A DNA stretch of 64,000 bases from Deltaproteobacteria bacterium RIFCSPHIGHO2_02_FULL_40_28 (GTDB lineage: Bacteria > UBA10199 > 2-12-FULL-40-28): NCBI GenBank assembly GCA_001798135.1, contig MGRJ01000015.1, forward strand, positions 124,001-188,000. The letters run 5' to 3'. The notes beneath the pieces were generated by a model. It did no database searches. It saw nothing but the letters and a program-made list of their open reading frames with translations, and had not been told where the DNA came from. Both the position numbers and the translations under genes were made by a program. How positions within the stretch are numbered: the first letter of the stretch is position 1; the number at the start of each line of letters is the position of its first letter. Below, piece by piece: positions 39,131-49,367 of this stretch.

Positions 39131-40135
39131 CTAAGAACGTTTAGAAGCTTCGCGAATCATTTGAATGAAAACACGCGAAATATCGGGATCCCATTGCCCC
39201 GAGTTTATTTCCCGTTCGAAAATATCGGCGGCCTGAATAGGCAGAATGCCTTTTCGATAAGGGCGGTTAGAAGTCATGGCATCAAAAGCATCGGTAATGG
39301 AACAAATTTTAGCTCCCAAGGCAATCTGATCGCAACTCAAGCCATCTGGATGTCCGCGCCCATCCATGCGTTCGTGATGATGACGAATAATGGGTAAAAG
39401 ATTTTTAAAAGATTTTAATTTTTTGCAAATTTCAAAACCACGCTCAGGATGAGTACGAATATGGGCTAATTCTTCCTGGGTAAGTTTTGTTTCTTTATTG
39501 AGCACACTATCTTTTACTCCTACCTTGCCAATATCATGCAAAAGCGAACCTCGACGAATTTCGTCTACTTCTTCTGCAGTTAATTTAAGTTGTTTGGCAA
39601 GCATAACAGAATACTTGGATACTCGGTCGGAATGACCGCGGGTATAAACATCTTTGGCCTCTAAAGTTTCTGCCAGGGTAAAAACAATATTTTCACAAGA
39701 TTCTAGGGCATCATAAAGAGATTTAACACGTAAAAGTGAACGAACACGAGTTACTAATTCCAATTTATTATAGGGTTTCATTAAGAAATCATCGGCTCCT
39801 AATTCGAGAGCCTTAATTTTATCATCCAATTCACGAAGTGCAGTAACAATGATGGTTGGAATTAAACGAGTAGCGGGATCACTTTTTAAAATTTTACAGA
39901 CTTCATACCCACTCATACGAGGCATCATCAAATCGAGGAGAATAAGATCAGGTGGAAAACTACGGATTATCTCTAGAGCTTGCTCACCATCATAGGCTTT
40001 CATCACCTCGTAATGATAGGGTTTGAGCTGAACAGAGATTAATTCCACATTCGTTGGGTTATCATCCACAATAAGAATCCGGGGACGGGACAGTCCTGAA
40101 AGCTTTGGAACCTGTATTGTTTGAGAAATTTCCAT
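39131..40135 (-). CDS. Response regulator with HD-GYP phosphodiesterase domain
   Basis: 334 residues: a receiver domain (about 18-135) with phospho-acceptor Asp68 (DLILLDLMMPRMSG) and Lys120, then an HD-GYP domain with the HD pair at 200-201 (LLHDIGKVG), HPERG, HHERMDGRGHPDG and DAFDAMTSNRPYRK. The signature tripeptide is GHP rather than GYP (262-263), a variant seen in other members. The predicted role is phosphorylation-controlled hydrolysis of cyclic-di-GMP. No histidine kinase is adjacent. It is the first gene of a strand-coherent run with the carotenoid-type gene and gltBD. Confidence 0.92.
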   Translation of the reverse strand: MEISQTIQVPKLSGLSRPRILIVDDNPTNVELISVQLKPYHYEVMKAYDGEQALEIIRSFPPDLILLDLMMPRMSGYEVCKILKSDPATRLIPTIIVTALRELDDKIKALELGADDFLMKPYNKLELVTRVRSLLRVKSLYDALESCENIVFTLAETLEAKDVYTRGHSDRVSKYSVMLAKQLKLTAEEVDEIRRGSLLHDIGKVGVKDSVLNKETKLTQEELAHIRTHPERGFEICKKLKSFKNLLPIIRHHHERMDGRGHPDGLSCDQIALGAKICSITDAFDAMTSNRPYRKGILPIQAADIFEREINSGQWDPDISRVFIQMIREASKRS

Positions 40136-40239
40136 TGGGTTTTAAGTATCTTATTTTATCACAAAATTTGCACTTGCAAACAAGAAAAACAAAAGTTTGG
40201 CGCTTGTACTTGGCGACATTTTAAGTTATATAAAGAGGC

Positions 40240-40560
40240 ATGTTTCGTCTTATTAAACTTATTTTTTGGGTCTTTACAATCATCATTTTAGCTTATTTTG
40301 TTGCTGATTTAAAAATTGCAGGAAAAAATATCAAACAAAGGGTGGATGAATTTTTAGCCAGCCCTACCCACCAGAAACAAATCAAGCAGGGCATAGGAAA
40401 CCTAATCCAAAAAGTAGATGGATTGCTGGAATCCAAAATAGAAAATAAAATCAAGACAACCAAACAAGAAAATACATCAATCCAGCCTTCTCCAACAGAA
40501 AATCATTTGGAACAAGACAGTACCCAAGCTCTTGAAAACATCATTAAAAAAAACCAGTAG
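40240..40560 (+). CDS. Small single-pass membrane protein, unknown
   Basis: 106 residues with one N-terminal membrane helix (about 4-24) followed by a charged helical, coiled-coil-like region (AGKNIKQRVDEFLAS to about 75) and a polar tail. No family is recognised. Its last 29 bases overlap the next gene's proposed start in another frame. Confidence rests on the clean architecture and the ATG at a sensible position after a divergent intergenic region. Confidence 0.6.
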   Translation: MFRLIKLIFWVFTIIILAYFVADLKIAGKNIKQRVDEFLASPTHQKQIKQGIGNLIQKVDGLLESKIENKIKTTKQENTSIQPSPTENHLEQDSTQALENIIKKNQ

Positions 40561-40882
40561 GGGCTGGGTTTCCCGGCCTTCTAAAAAATTTTTAATCCTT
40601 TGTTTTCTTTTTTTTATTCCTCATCTCACAAGGGCAGAAAATCGTCCTTCTCTTAAAAAATTAACCCAGTTTTTTGATTTAGATAAAAATGGAGTTTTAA
40701 ATACCTATGAAAATTCTCTTATAAGGACCCAGCTTCATTTTAACTGGCCTCTCGCTAATACAAAAACAAAAAAGAAGTTTGATTACAACAAAGATTATAT
40801 GTTGGAACCCTATGAAGAAGCACAATATGAAAAAGAAATTTCTAAACACAAAATTCAATTTAGGGGAATTAACAAAAGATAA
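40532..40882 (+). CDS. Small exported EF-hand protein
   Basis: 116 residues: a basic N terminus, hydrophobic core KFLILCFLFFIPHL and likely cleavage after TRA, then two EF-hand loops, DLDKNGVLNTYE and DYNKDYMLEPYE, which would bind calcium in the periplasm. The start is uncertain: TTG 40532 is the only practical initiation codon, lies inside the upstream gene and has no clear ribosome site, so translation may be coupled. The real product may be defined from the signal peptide onward. Confidence 0.6.
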   Translation: MKTSLKKTSRGWVSRPSKKFLILCFLFFIPHLTRAENRPSLKKLTQFFDLDKNGVLNTYENSLIRTQLHFNWPLANTKTKKKFDYNKDYMLEPYEEAQYEKEISKHKIQFRGINKR

Positions 40883-40886
40883 GAGG

Positions 40887-40908
40887 GAGGGGCCCCTCAT
40901 GGGCCCCT
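40887..40908. terminator. GC-rich hairpin between EF-hand gene and tRNA-Pro
   Basis: AGGGGCCC (40888-40895), a five-base loop and GGGCCCCT (40901-40908) form an eight-pair perfect stem between the convergent EF-hand gene and the tRNA. An overlapping 12-bp palindrome GAGGGGCCCCTC starts at 40887. No T tract follows on either strand, so an intrinsic-terminator role is only possible, not shown. Confidence 0.4.
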
Positions 40909-40919
40909 AAAAACCTATG

Positions 40920-40993
40920 TCGGGGCGACAGGATTTGAACCTGCGACCACTCCCACCCCAAGGGAGTGCGCTACCGGGCTGCGCTACGCCCCG
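40920..40993 (-). tRNA. tRNA-Pro (anticodon GGG)
   Basis: A complete cloverleaf on the minus strand: acceptor CGGGGCG/CGCCCCG, D-arm GCGC/GCGC with GG in its loop, anticodon arm CTCCC-TTGGGGT-GGGAG giving anticodon GGG, and T-arm GCAGG-TTCAAAT-CCTGT. The discriminator is A (complement of 40920) and CCA is not encoded. It reads proline codons CCC and CCU. Confidence 0.95.
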
Positions 40994-41026
40994 TATAAAA
41001 AAGAAAGGCAAAGTCTTAGCGTTTTC

Positions 41027-43123
41027 ATGATTCAAAGGCAAGAAAACTTAAAAACACCAGTGCAATATCTCAAAGGCGTGGGACCAACCCTTTCTCTTCG
41101 TCTTGATAAAATGCAAATTAAAACAGTGGCTGATCTTCTTTGGCATATTCCTCATCGCTATACCGATCGAAGAAACATTCAACCCATCCAAAAAATTATC
41201 CCTGGAGTTTTTCAAACCATTATTGGTTCTGTTGTTGGCGGCGCTCCAAAAAGATTAGGAGCACGAAAAAAAATTTACGAAATTTTAATTAAAGATGAAA
41301 CAGGTCTTGCACTTTTGATATTCTTTCACTTCAAAGAAGATTATCTTCAAAAGAAGTATCCAGTAGGAAAAAAACTACTGGTTCATGGCCTTTGTCAAAC
41401 TTTTCGTTCCCAGTTTCAATTTGTTCATCCTGATATTGAAGAACTAGATGAAGAAGGGAAACATCTCTCTCATCCCATCTTGCCTGTTTATCCCTTAACT
41501 GAAGGTCTTCATCAAAAAACCATGCGTAAAATTATTGGAAATGCACTAGAAAAATTTTTACCCTTTCTTGAAGAAACTCCTCTGGCTGTTCATAAAACCA
41601 TGCAGGTTAAACTTTCATTAAAAGAAGCCTTGTATGCTCTTCACCATCCTCCTGAAAATGCTTCTATAGAAGAACTAAATGAACACGAAACCATCTGGCA
41701 TCAAAGGATGGCTTATGACGAACTTTTTTATCTTCAACTGGGCTTGCAAATGCGGAAGAGTATCCTGAAAGAAAACGCCAATCCCCTGATGCAATCTTCC
41801 CCAATTTATGAAAAAGCCCTGCACCTCCTTCCTTTTAAACTCACACGCTCCCAAGAAGTGGCCCTTGGTGAAATTATCCAGGACCTTCAAAAAAATATCC
41901 CCATGAATCGTCTGTTAGAAGGAGATGTGGGAAGTGGAAAAACAATTGTTTCTTTTTTAGCTAGCTTCTGGGCTATGGGAAACGGGGTTCAGGTAGCACT
42001 CATGGCTCCAACTGAAATTTTAGCAGCTCAACATTTGAGTAATTTTCAAAAATATTTTGGGGATAAAATCTGTGTTTCCTTTTTAAGTTCTGGCACTTCT
42101 AAAAAAGAAAGAGAGATTCTTCTCTCTGAACTTAAAACTGGAAAAATTCAATTATTGATTGGTACCCATGCCTTAATCCAAGAGGGTGTTGATTTTCAAA
42201 ATTTAGGGCTCATCATCATCGATGAACAACATCGCTTTGGTGTTCGCGCCCGGGGGGAATTAAAAAACAAGGGTCCTTCTCCCCATGTTCTGGTTATGTC
42301 TGCCACCCCCATTCCCAGAACTTTAGCCATGAGTATTTATGCTGATTTAAACCTTTCCATTTTGGACGAAAAACCTCCCGGCAGACAACCCATTCATACA
42401 CAAATTATCTCACCCAAAGATAAAAAATCCATCCTTCCCCTTATTCAAAAAGAATTAGCCCAAGGCAGACAAATGTATGTGGTGTGCCCCTTAATAGAAG
42501 AAAGCGAAAAAATAGATTTAAAAGACGCAACAAAAACAGCAGAAAAATTAACACGCTTTTTTTCTCATTACATCGTTGGACTCATGCATGGACGATTGGA
42601 TGCTGCCCAAAAAGAAATTATCATGAATCAATTTAAAAAAAATGAGATTCAAATTCTGGTTTCCACTACCGTTATTGAAGTGGGGGTAGATGTTCCCAAC
42701 GTAAGTCTGATGATTATTGAGCATGCCGAACGTTTTGGGCTTTCCCAATTGCACCAATTACGGGGACGTATTGGACGAGGCCGCTTTGCTTCTTATTGTT
42801 TTTTAATGCGCGATCATAGAGGATTAGAAACAACAGAAAGAAGATTAAAAATCATGGAGCAAACAGAAAATGGATTTAAAATAGCCGAAGAAGATCTTTT
42901 ACTTCGTGGGCCTGGTGATTTTTTAGGCACAAGGCAATCGGGTCTTCCAGTATTTAAAATTGCAAATCTTTTGAGGCATCAAAACTTAATTACATTAGCT
43001 CAAAAAAGAGTTGCTGAAATTGTTACAGAAGATAACGAACTTAAAAAGATAGAACATCAAATTTTAAAAAATATCCTCTGGGAACGCTGGAAAGAAAAAC
43101 TAGATTTGGGACAAATTTCATAA
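41027..43123 (+). CDS. recG: ATP-dependent DNA helicase RecG
   Basis: Branch-migrating helicase for stalled forks and Holliday junctions. The 698 residues contain the N-terminal wedge/OB domain (about 1-180, with [13 protein letters not shown]), Walker [12 protein letters not shown] (about 299-309), [12 protein letters not shown], Walker [27 protein letters not shown], and the C-terminal motif VI region [10 protein letters not shown]. The ribosome site is weak. It heads a run of eight same-strand genes. Confidence 0.97.
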   Translation: MIQRQENLKTPVQYLKGVGPTLSLRLDKMQIKTVADLLWHIPHRYTDRRNIQPIQKIIPGVFQTIIGSVVGGAPKRLGARKKIYEILIKDETGLALLIFFHFKEDYLQKKYPVGKKLLVHGLCQTFRSQFQFVHPDIEELDEEGKHLSHPILPVYPLTEGLHQKTMRKIIGNALEKFLPFLEETPLAVHKTMQVKLSLKEALYALHHPPENASIEELNEHETIWHQRMAYDELFYLQLGLQMRKSILKENANPLMQSSPIYEKALHLLPFKLTRSQEVALGEIIQDLQKNIPMNRLLEGDVGSGKTIVSFLASFWAMGNGVQVALMAPTEILAAQHLSNFQKYFGDKICVSFLSSGTSKKEREILLSELKTGKIQLLIGTHALIQEGVDFQNLGLIIIDEQHRFGVRARGELKNKGPSPHVLVMSATPIPRTLAMSIYADLNLSILDEKPPGRQPIHTQIISPKDKKSILPLIQKELAQGRQMYVVCPLIEESEKIDLKDATKTAEKLTRFFSHYIVGLMHGRLDAAQKEIIMNQFKKNEIQILVSTTVIEVGVDVPNVSLMIIEHAERFGLSQLHQLRGRIGRGRFASYCFLMRDHRGLETTERRLKIMEQTENGFKIAEEDLLLRGPGDFLGTRQSGLPVFKIANLLRHQNLITLAQKRVAEIVTEDNELKKIEHQILKNILWERWKEKLDLGQIS

Positions 43124-43135
43124 TCAAATAAAAAA

Positions 43136-44035
43136 ATGATTCGCAAACCCTCCTGGATCAAAAAATCAATTCCCCTTTCAGGCATTGCATCTATGCAAAA
43201 CAAGCTTAAGGAGGACCAGCTTCATTCTGTTTGTGAAGAGGCCAAATGCCCTAATCTGCCCGAATGTTTTTCTAAGGGGATTGCTACAGTAATGATTATG
43301 GGTGATATCTGTACCCGTTCTTGTAAATTTTGTTCCGTAAAAACAGGCAAGCCTTTTGCCTTAGACCCCCACGAACCAGAGCACGTGGCTAACTGGGCAA
43401 AAAATTTAAAACTAAAACATTTAGTTATTACCTCGGTAGATCGGGATGATTTAGCTGATCTTGGGGCTACTCATTTTGCATCAACTATCAACTATGTTAA
43501 AAAAGCTTGCCCCCAAACTATCATTGAAGTTTTAACTCCGGATTTTCAGGGACGCGAACTGCTCATTAATCAAATCTGCAAAGCAAATCCAATTATTTTC
43601 AATCATAATTTGGAAACAGTAAAAAGATTAACGCCTCATGTTCGATCGGCTGCCAAGTACGATCAATCTTTAAAAGTAATTCGTCACGTTAAAAAAAATT
43701 ATCCTTCCATCATTACTAAATCGGGGCTTATGTTGGGCCTTGGCGAAACAGAATCCGAAATTTTAGAAGCCATGTACGATTTAAAATTACAAGGCTGTGA
43801 TCTTTTAACTTTAGGGCAATACCTTCAGCCTACTGCAAATCATTTTCCTGTTATGAGTTACGTGCATCCCCATAAGTTTGAAGAATATAAATTAAAGGGA
43901 ATACAAATGGGGTTTCAATCTGTTTTTTCTGGTCCTTTTGTTAGATCTTCTTACCTAGCTGAGGAGCTCTATCAAAAAATTCAACCCACCCTACAAGCCT
44001 CGGTATTCTTTGACAAAATATCCCATCCCAGTTAA
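43136..44035 (+). CDS. lipA: Lipoyl synthase LipA
   Basis: Radical SAM enzyme that inserts two sulfurs into octanoyl groups on lipoyl domains. The auxiliary cluster motif [12 protein letters not shown] has Cys33, 38 and 44, the SAM cluster CTRSCKFC has Cys59, 63 and 66, and the C-terminal RSSYLAEE contains the conserved Arg-Ser-Ser. At 299 residues it is of normal length. Its partner lipB is 10 kb away on the other strand. It starts 12 bases after recG. Confidence 0.97.
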   Translation: MIRKPSWIKKSIPLSGIASMQNKLKEDQLHSVCEEAKCPNLPECFSKGIATVMIMGDICTRSCKFCSVKTGKPFALDPHEPEHVANWAKNLKLKHLVITSVDRDDLADLGATHFASTINYVKKACPQTIIEVLTPDFQGRELLINQICKANPIIFNHNLETVKRLTPHVRSAAKYDQSLKVIRHVKKNYPSIITKSGLMLGLGETESEILEAMYDLKLQGCDLLTLGQYLQPTANHFPVMSYVHPHKFEEYKLKGIQMGFQSVFSGPFVRSSYLAEELYQKIQPTLQASVFFDKISHPS

Positions 44036-44049
44036 ACTTTATTATTCTT

Positions 44050-45237
44050 ATGACTCAAAATTCCTCTCAAATTACTTTTCCACGCATGAGCCGACTTCCA
44101 CCCTATATTTTGGGGCAGGTAACAGGGCAAATGACTAATCAAAGAAAAAAGGGAGAAGATATAATTAACTTAGGCATGGGGAATCCCGATCTTCCAACTC
44201 CACCTCATATTGTAAACAAATTAATTGAAGCGGCACAAAAACCAAAAAATCATCGTTATTCGGTATCTCGTGGTATTCCCAAACTGCGTCAGGCCATTAC
44301 TGCCTGGTACAAAAAAAACTATAATGTAGAGCTAGACTGGGATTATGAAGCCATTGCTACCATGGGGGCCAAAGAAGGTTTTTCCCATCTTATTTTAGCA
44401 ATGACTGAGCCAGGAGATATTGTCTTAGTTCCCAATCCTAGTTATCCCATTCATATTTATGCTGCAGTTTTAGCAGGAGCCGACATCAGGGGAATTCGCA
44501 TGGATTGTTTCGAAGATTTTTTTAAAAATCTGGAAAACTCCGTTAAAACAGTGTTACCAAAACCAAAATTTCTTGTTCTTTCATTTCCTTCTAATCCCAC
44601 CACTCATGTTGTGAATTTAAGTTTTTTTGAAAAAGTAGTGGCCTTTGCCAAAGAAAATAATTTGATGATTATCCACGATTTAGCTTATGCTGATTTAGTT
44701 TTTGATGGATATAAGGCGCCCAGTATTTTGCAGGTAAAAGGAGCCACCGATGTAGCGGTTGAAGTTTATTCACTTTCTAAAGGGTATTCCATGCCAGGTT
44801 GGCGTGTGGCATTTGTGTGTGGAAATCGCAACATGATTGCTGCGCTCACTCGAATTAAAAGTTATTTGGACTATGGCATGTTTCAGCCCATTCAAATTGC
44901 AGCTACTGTGGCTTTAAACGGTCCACAAGAATGTATAAAAGAAATTTGTGAAACTTATCGTAAACGTCGAAACACCTTATGTGATGGTTTAACTAAAGTA
45001 GGGTGGGCTATAGAAAAACCTAAGGCCACCATGTTTGTTTGGGCTAAAATCCCTGATAAATATGCCTCGCTTGGATCATTAGAATTTAGCAAACTTCTTT
45101 TAGCCAAAGCTAAAGTATGTGTTTCGCCTGGTATTGGTTTTGGAGAATACGGTGAAGGTTTTGTTCGTTTTGCCTTGGTAGAAAATGAAAAAAGAATTAA
45201 ACAAGCCATCAGAGGCATTAAGGAGTTGCTTGCTTAA
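44050..45237 (+). CDS. alaC: Alanine-type class I aminotransferase AlaC
   Basis: PLP aminotransferase that best fits AlaC (glutamate-pyruvate transaminase), a relative of LL-diaminopimelate aminotransferase. The 395 residues show [42 protein letters not shown] and the PLP lysine in [16 protein letters not shown]. It lies immediately before hom, a pairing often seen in proteobacteria. Annotation as diaminopimelate aminotransferase is possible but less likely. Confidence 0.88.
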   Translation: MTQNSSQITFPRMSRLPPYILGQVTGQMTNQRKKGEDIINLGMGNPDLPTPPHIVNKLIEAAQKPKNHRYSVSRGIPKLRQAITAWYKKNYNVELDWDYEAIATMGAKEGFSHLILAMTEPGDIVLVPNPSYPIHIYAAVLAGADIRGIRMDCFEDFFKNLENSVKTVLPKPKFLVLSFPSNPTTHVVNLSFFEKVVAFAKENNLMIIHDLAYADLVFDGYKAPSILQVKGATDVAVEVYSLSKGYSMPGWRVAFVCGNRNMIAALTRIKSYLDYGMFQPIQIAATVALNGPQECIKEICETYRKRRNTLCDGLTKVGWAIEKPKATMFVWAKIPDKYASLGSLEFSKLLLAKAKVCVSPGIGFGEYGEGFVRFALVENEKRIKQAIRGIKELLA

Positions 45238-46548
45238 ATGACACGCATACCAAAAATTAATGTGGGGTTATTTGGTTTAGGAACAGTGGGGGGAAGTGTA
45301 TTTCAAATCCTTAAAGATCACGAACATTTTATTGCAGAAAAAATTGGCTATCCCATTCAAATTACCAAAATTTGTGAACTTGATCCCAAAAAAAAACAAC
45401 AATACGAATTGGCGTCCAGTATTCTTACCAATAAAATCAGTGATATTTTAGACGACCCTGAAATTTCAATTGTTGTAGAACTCATTGGAGATAAACCCAT
45501 TGCTAAAGAAATTATGCTCAAAGCTCTTTCATTAGGGAAACATGTGGTTACAGCTAATAAAGCAATTTTAGCTCATCATGGTTTAGAGCTTTATTCTGAA
45601 GCTTTTAAACATGAAGTTGATATTTATTTTGAAGCGGCAGTGGCTGGTTCTATTCCCATTTTACGAACTTTAAGAGAGGGTTTTGTATCAGATAAAATTA
45701 TTTCAGTTCAGGGAATCATCAATGGAACTTCCAATTACATTCTAACCAAGATGGCAAAAGAAAAAGCCGATTTTAAAGTTGCCTTGGCCGATGCACAAAA
45801 AAATGGTTATGCCGAAGCCGATCCCACCTCTGATATTGAGGGAATTGATGCCGCCTGTAAGCTTTCTATCCTGGCTACCATGGCCTATGGAGTTTTTATT
45901 CCTTACGATAAAATTTATCGCCAGGGCATTTCTGAAATCACCCCCTTTGATATCGAAATGGCTCAAAAATTTGGATTTTCTTTAAAACTTTTGGCTATCT
46001 CACGAAAAACAAATCAAGAAATTGATGTGAGAGTTCATCCTACAATGATTCCTGCCACTCATCTTCTAGCTCATGTTTATGGAGTGTTAAATGCTGTGAT
46101 GATAGAAGGAGAGTACATGGGCCCATCAGTGATGATGGGAAAAGGAGCAGGAGGAAAGCCAACAGCAACAGCGGTGGCATCTGATATCATCGAAATTGCT
46201 CGTAATATTTCAAGACAAGTTAGAGGTATTCCTCCTTTAGGTTTTAAAGCTGAAAATATACAGAAAGCTAAAATTAAACCCATAGAAGAAATAGAAAGCG
46301 AATATTACCTTCGCTTTACTGCAGTTGATAAACCAGGTGTATTTGCTAAAATTGCTCATGTATTGGGGCACCATGAAATTAGTATTGCTTCGGTTCATCA
46401 AGAAGGAAGAGAAGAAGGCCACGAAGTGCCTATTATGGTTTTAACTCATAGAGCTAAAGAAAAAAATGTGATTTGTGCTCTCAAAGAAATCGACAAACTC
46501 CCCACGGTAGCGCAGAAAACCCTGCTTATCCGAATTGAACGGTCATGA
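45238..46548 (+). CDS. hom: Homoserine dehydrogenase Hom
   Basis: Reduces aspartate semialdehyde to homoserine. The 436-residue protein has the NAD(P) motif GLFGLGTVGGSVF, VTANKAILAHHG, the catalytic block GIINGTSNYILTKMA with EADPTSDIEGIDAACKL, and a C-terminal ACT domain (about 352-430, YLRFTAVDKPGVFAKIAHVL) typical of threonine feedback control. It begins directly after the alaC stop and overlaps thrC by 4 bp (ATGA). Confidence 0.97.
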   Translation: MTRIPKINVGLFGLGTVGGSVFQILKDHEHFIAEKIGYPIQITKICELDPKKKQQYELASSILTNKISDILDDPEISIVVELIGDKPIAKEIMLKALSLGKHVVTANKAILAHHGLELYSEAFKHEVDIYFEAAVAGSIPILRTLREGFVSDKIISVQGIINGTSNYILTKMAKEKADFKVALADAQKNGYAEADPTSDIEGIDAACKLSILATMAYGVFIPYDKIYRQGISEITPFDIEMAQKFGFSLKLLAISRKTNQEIDVRVHPTMIPATHLLAHVYGVLNAVMIEGEYMGPSVMMGKGAGGKPTATAVASDIIEIARNISRQVRGIPPLGFKAENIQKAKIKPIEEIESEYYLRFTAVDKPGVFAKIAHVLGHHEISIASVHQEGREEGHEVPIMVLTHRAKEKNVICALKEIDKLPTVAQKTLLIRIERS

Positions 46549-47597
46549 ATTATAGAGGCGTTATCCATCGCTATCACAAATATCTGCCTGTTAAAACAGA
46601 GAGTATCATCACGCTGCATGAAGGCAATACTCCTCTCATTTCCGCAGAACGGCTTCGCAAGGCTATTGGACTCACAGCTCGTCTTTATTTAAAATTTGAG
46701 GGAATGAATCCAACAGGTTCGTTTAAAGATCGAGGCATGACCTATGCCGTTTCTAAGGCTCATGAAGATTCTGCCAAGGCCATTATTTGTGCTTCCACAG
46801 GTAATACTTCAGCTTCGGCTTCAGCTTATTCAGCCAAAGCCAATATTCGATGTGTGGTTTTAATCCCAGAGGGGAAAATTGCTTATGGCAAGTTGTCCCA
46901 AGCTATGGTGCATGGTTCTACTGTTATCCAAATAAAGGGTAATTTTGACGAAGCTCTTAAAATGGTGATTCAACTGGGGCAACATTTTCCCATTCATATT
47001 GTTAATTCTGTTAATCCCTATCGTCTTCATGGACAAAAAACAGCGGCTTTTGAAATTTGTGAAACCCTGGGTGATGCTCCTGATTTTCATAGTCTCCCTG
47101 TAGGAAATGCGGGCAATATTTCAGCCTATTGGATGGGTTACAAGGAATGGAGGCAAGAGGGGCATACAAGCAAAACACCATGTATGTTAGGTTTTCAGGC
47201 AGCCAAAGCTGCTCCCTTGGTTTTAGGAAAGCCAATCAAATCCCCCGAAACTATTGCCAGTGCGATTCGTATTGGAAATCCAGCTTCGTGGACTTCTGCT
47301 ATTCGGGCCAAAGAAGAATCCAATGGGACAATTGACAAAATAACGGATGCCGAGATAGTAAAGGCTTATAAAATGGTAAGTACACTTGAGGGGATTTTTT
47401 GTGAGCCCGCATCAGCTATTTCGATTGCTGGTATCATTAAATTTAATAAAAAAAATCCATTCAAGAAAAACCAAATTCTAGTTTGCACTTTAACAGGTCA
47501 TGGTTTAAAGGATCCAGATGTGGCTATTAAAAATTCTCCAAAACCATTCACTTGTAAAAATAAATTGGACGATTTAGTAAAAATTTTAAAATTGTAA
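46545..47597 (+). CDS. thrC: Threonine synthase ThrC
   Basis: PLP enzyme that converts O-phosphohomoserine to threonine. The 350 residues show the short (class of about 350 residues) form: EGNTPLISAERLR, the PLP lysine in NPTGSFKDRGMTYAV, CASTGNTSASASAYSAKA, LPVGNAGNISAYW and VCTLTGHGLKDPD. It overlaps hom by 4 bp. The O-phosphohomoserine supply (homoserine kinase) is not in the window. Confidence 0.96.
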   Translation: MNYRGVIHRYHKYLPVKTESIITLHEGNTPLISAERLRKAIGLTARLYLKFEGMNPTGSFKDRGMTYAVSKAHEDSAKAIICASTGNTSASASAYSAKANIRCVVLIPEGKIAYGKLSQAMVHGSTVIQIKGNFDEALKMVIQLGQHFPIHIVNSVNPYRLHGQKTAAFEICETLGDAPDFHSLPVGNAGNISAYWMGYKEWRQEGHTSKTPCMLGFQAAKAAPLVLGKPIKSPETIASAIRIGNPASWTSAIRAKEESNGTIDKITDAEIVKAYKMVSTLEGIFCEPASAISIAGIIKFNKKNPFKKNQILVCTLTGHGLKDPDVAIKNSPKPFTCKNKLDDLVKILKL

Positions 47598-47602
47598 AAA
47601 AT

Positions 47603-48556
47603 ATGGATCGAAATTTGGCCTTAGAAACAGTGCGTGCAACAGAAGCAGCTGCTATTTCTTCTTCCCGTCTCATGGGCATGGGAGATAACAATGCGGCCGA
47701 TCAAGCAGCTGTAGATGCCATGAGAAAGGCTCTTAATTCCATTGCTATTGATGGAATTGTTGTGATTGGTGAAGGGGAAAGAGACGAAGCCCCCATGCTT
47801 TATATTGGCGAAAAGGTGGGAACAGGGAAGGGCCCCAAAATTGACATCGCCCTGGATCCTTTGGAAGGAACCAACCTGTGCGCCACAGGCGGACCAAATG
47901 CTCTTTCTGTTATTGCCATTGCAGAAGAAGGCCACTTTCTTCATGCACCAGACACCTACATGGAAAAAATTGCGGTTGGCCCTGAGGCAGTGGGAACTAT
48001 CGATCTTGAGTTAAGCCCTACTGAAAATCTAAAAAATATTGCTAAAAAGAAAGGTGGGACCATTCCAGATTTAACAGTGATTATTCTTGATCGCCCCAGA
48101 CATCAGGATTTGATTAAAGAAGTAAGAGCAACAGGAGCCAGAATCAAATTAATTGGAGATGGAGATGTATCTGCTGCCATTGCTACTTGTTTTTCTGGAA
48201 GTGGCATTGATGTTTTAATGGGCACAGGAGGAGCTCCTGAAGGAGTCATTGCAGCGGCTGCCCTGCGTTGTGTAGGTGGAGATATGCAAGGAAGGCTTAA
48301 GTTTAGAAATAATGAAGAACGTGAAAGAGCCCGCCGCATGGGAATTACCAATGAAAACAAAATTTATGGCATTGATGATCTGGCAAGTGGAGATGTTATG
48401 TTTGCAGCCACTGGAGTTACCAATGGAGATTTCTTACGGGGAGTAAACTTTAAGGGTGGTATTATTACTACTCATTCTGTGGTTATGAGATCCCGTTCGG
48501 GAACCATTCGATTTGTTAAATCCAGCCATCGCCCAGATAAAAAACCAATTTATTAA
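47603..48556 (+). CDS. glpX: Class II fructose-1,6-bisphosphatase GlpX
   Basis: Hydrolyses fructose-1,6-bisphosphate in gluconeogenesis. The 317 residues carry the metal motifs GEGERDEAPMLYIGEKVG and ALDPLEGTNLCATGGPNA, with GTGGAPEGVIAAAALRCVGG for substrate binding. A sedoheptulose-bisphosphatase activity is possible in this family. It follows thrC by five bases and precedes a START-like gene. Confidence 0.96.
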   Translation: MDRNLALETVRATEAAAISSSRLMGMGDNNAADQAAVDAMRKALNSIAIDGIVVIGEGERDEAPMLYIGEKVGTGKGPKIDIALDPLEGTNLCATGGPNALSVIAIAEEGHFLHAPDTYMEKIAVGPEAVGTIDLELSPTENLKNIAKKKGGTIPDLTVIILDRPRHQDLIKEVRATGARIKLIGDGDVSAAIATCFSGSGIDVLMGTGGAPEGVIAAAALRCVGGDMQGRLKFRNNEERERARRMGITNENKIYGIDDLASGDVMFAATGVTNGDFLRGVNFKGGIITTHSVVMRSRSGTIRFVKSSHRPDKKPIY

Positions 48557-48578
48557 TTACTTTTTAATTGAGGAACCC

Positions 48579-49016
48579 ATGGCAGAAGTAAGTCAGGTTA
48601 TTGAAATCAAGGCAACACCCGCAGAATGTTACGAGGTAATCACTGATTTTAAAAATTATCCTGAATTTTTAAAAGAATCCAAAGAAGCTGTTATCGAAAA
48701 AAAATCAGGAAATACTTGGATTGTTCGTTTTACTACCGAGGTGATTAAAAAATTTTCCTATACCCTTAAAATGACAGGAAAAGCTCCAAAAACTCTTGAT
48801 TGGGAACTAGTAAAAGGGGACATGATGAAATCAAATAATGGAAGCTGGACATTAGAAGCTTTGGATAAAAATTTAACAAAAGCTACTTACACCATTGATA
48901 TTAAACTTGGCCTTTTTGTTCCAGGGCCCATTTCAAAAATCATTGTTGGAAGTAATCTTCCAGCTATGATGTCAGCCTTTAAAAAAAGGATTGAGGGTAA
49001 AAAAGGGAAAAACTAG
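48579..49016 (+). CDS. SRPBCC (START-like) lipid/coenzyme-binding protein
   Basis: 145 residues with a helix-grip fold: EVSQVIEIKATPAECYEVITDFKNYPEFLK, shown as VIEIKATPAECYEVITDF, then alternating strands and a long C-terminal helix ending in basic KKGKN. It belongs to the polyketide-cyclase/Coq10-like group, which bind hydrophobic ligands such as quinones. ATG 48579 is preferred because GAGG (48570-48573) lies five bases upstream. Function in this organism is unknown. Confidence 0.8.
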   Translation: MAEVSQVIEIKATPAECYEVITDFKNYPEFLKESKEAVIEKKSGNTWIVRFTTEVIKKFSYTLKMTGKAPKTLDWELVKGDMMKSNNGSWTLEALDKNLTKATYTIDIKLGLFVPGPISKIIVGSNLPAMMSAFKKRIEGKKGKN

Positions 49017-49367
49017 ATGAGCAACCAAAATGAAACCAAAATTGAAGGCTTGGGAGATTTAGCTAAAAAAATTATTCTTACAAGTCTGGGAAGCGCATCA
49101 CTTGCCAAGGGTCTTATCAAAGAAACCTCTATACCTAAAGAGATACTTTCAAACTTATTAGGTAAAGCTGAGAAAACAAAGGATGATTTAGTTGAAATGT
49201 TAGCGAGGGAGGTTTCTAAATTTCTTGGGAAAGTCAATGTTTCTGAAGAAGTTATTAAAGCCTTAAAGGGTTTGGTGATTAATTTAAGTGCCAGTATCGA
49301 TTTTGATGAAAAAAAAGGTGGAAGGCCAAAAACCACCATTAAAAAAAGCCATGTATCTAAGAAATAG
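49017..49367 (+). CDS. Small unknown protein after the SRPBCC gene
   Basis: 116 residues. It starts right after the previous stop, so it is co-transcribed. The N-terminal half is amphipathic/hydrophobic helix (LAKKIILTSLGSASLAKGLI), the centre is a second helix (DDLVEMLAREVSKFLGKV), and the end is a basic tail (KKSHVSKK). No family is recognised; the shape resembles small phasin-like helical proteins but that is only an impression. Its last 11 bases overlap the convergent shc. Confidence 0.65.
   Translation: MSNQNETKIEGLGDLAKKIILTSLGSASLAKGLIKETSIPKEILSNLLGKAEKTKDDLVEMLAREVSKFLGKVNVSEEVIKALKGLVINLSASIDFDEKKGGRPKTTIKKSHVSKK

Noticed and set aside
48513-48578. 22-codon extension of the SRPBCC gene
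   Set aside because: It overlaps the end of glpX in another frame and the ribosome site is before ATG 48579.
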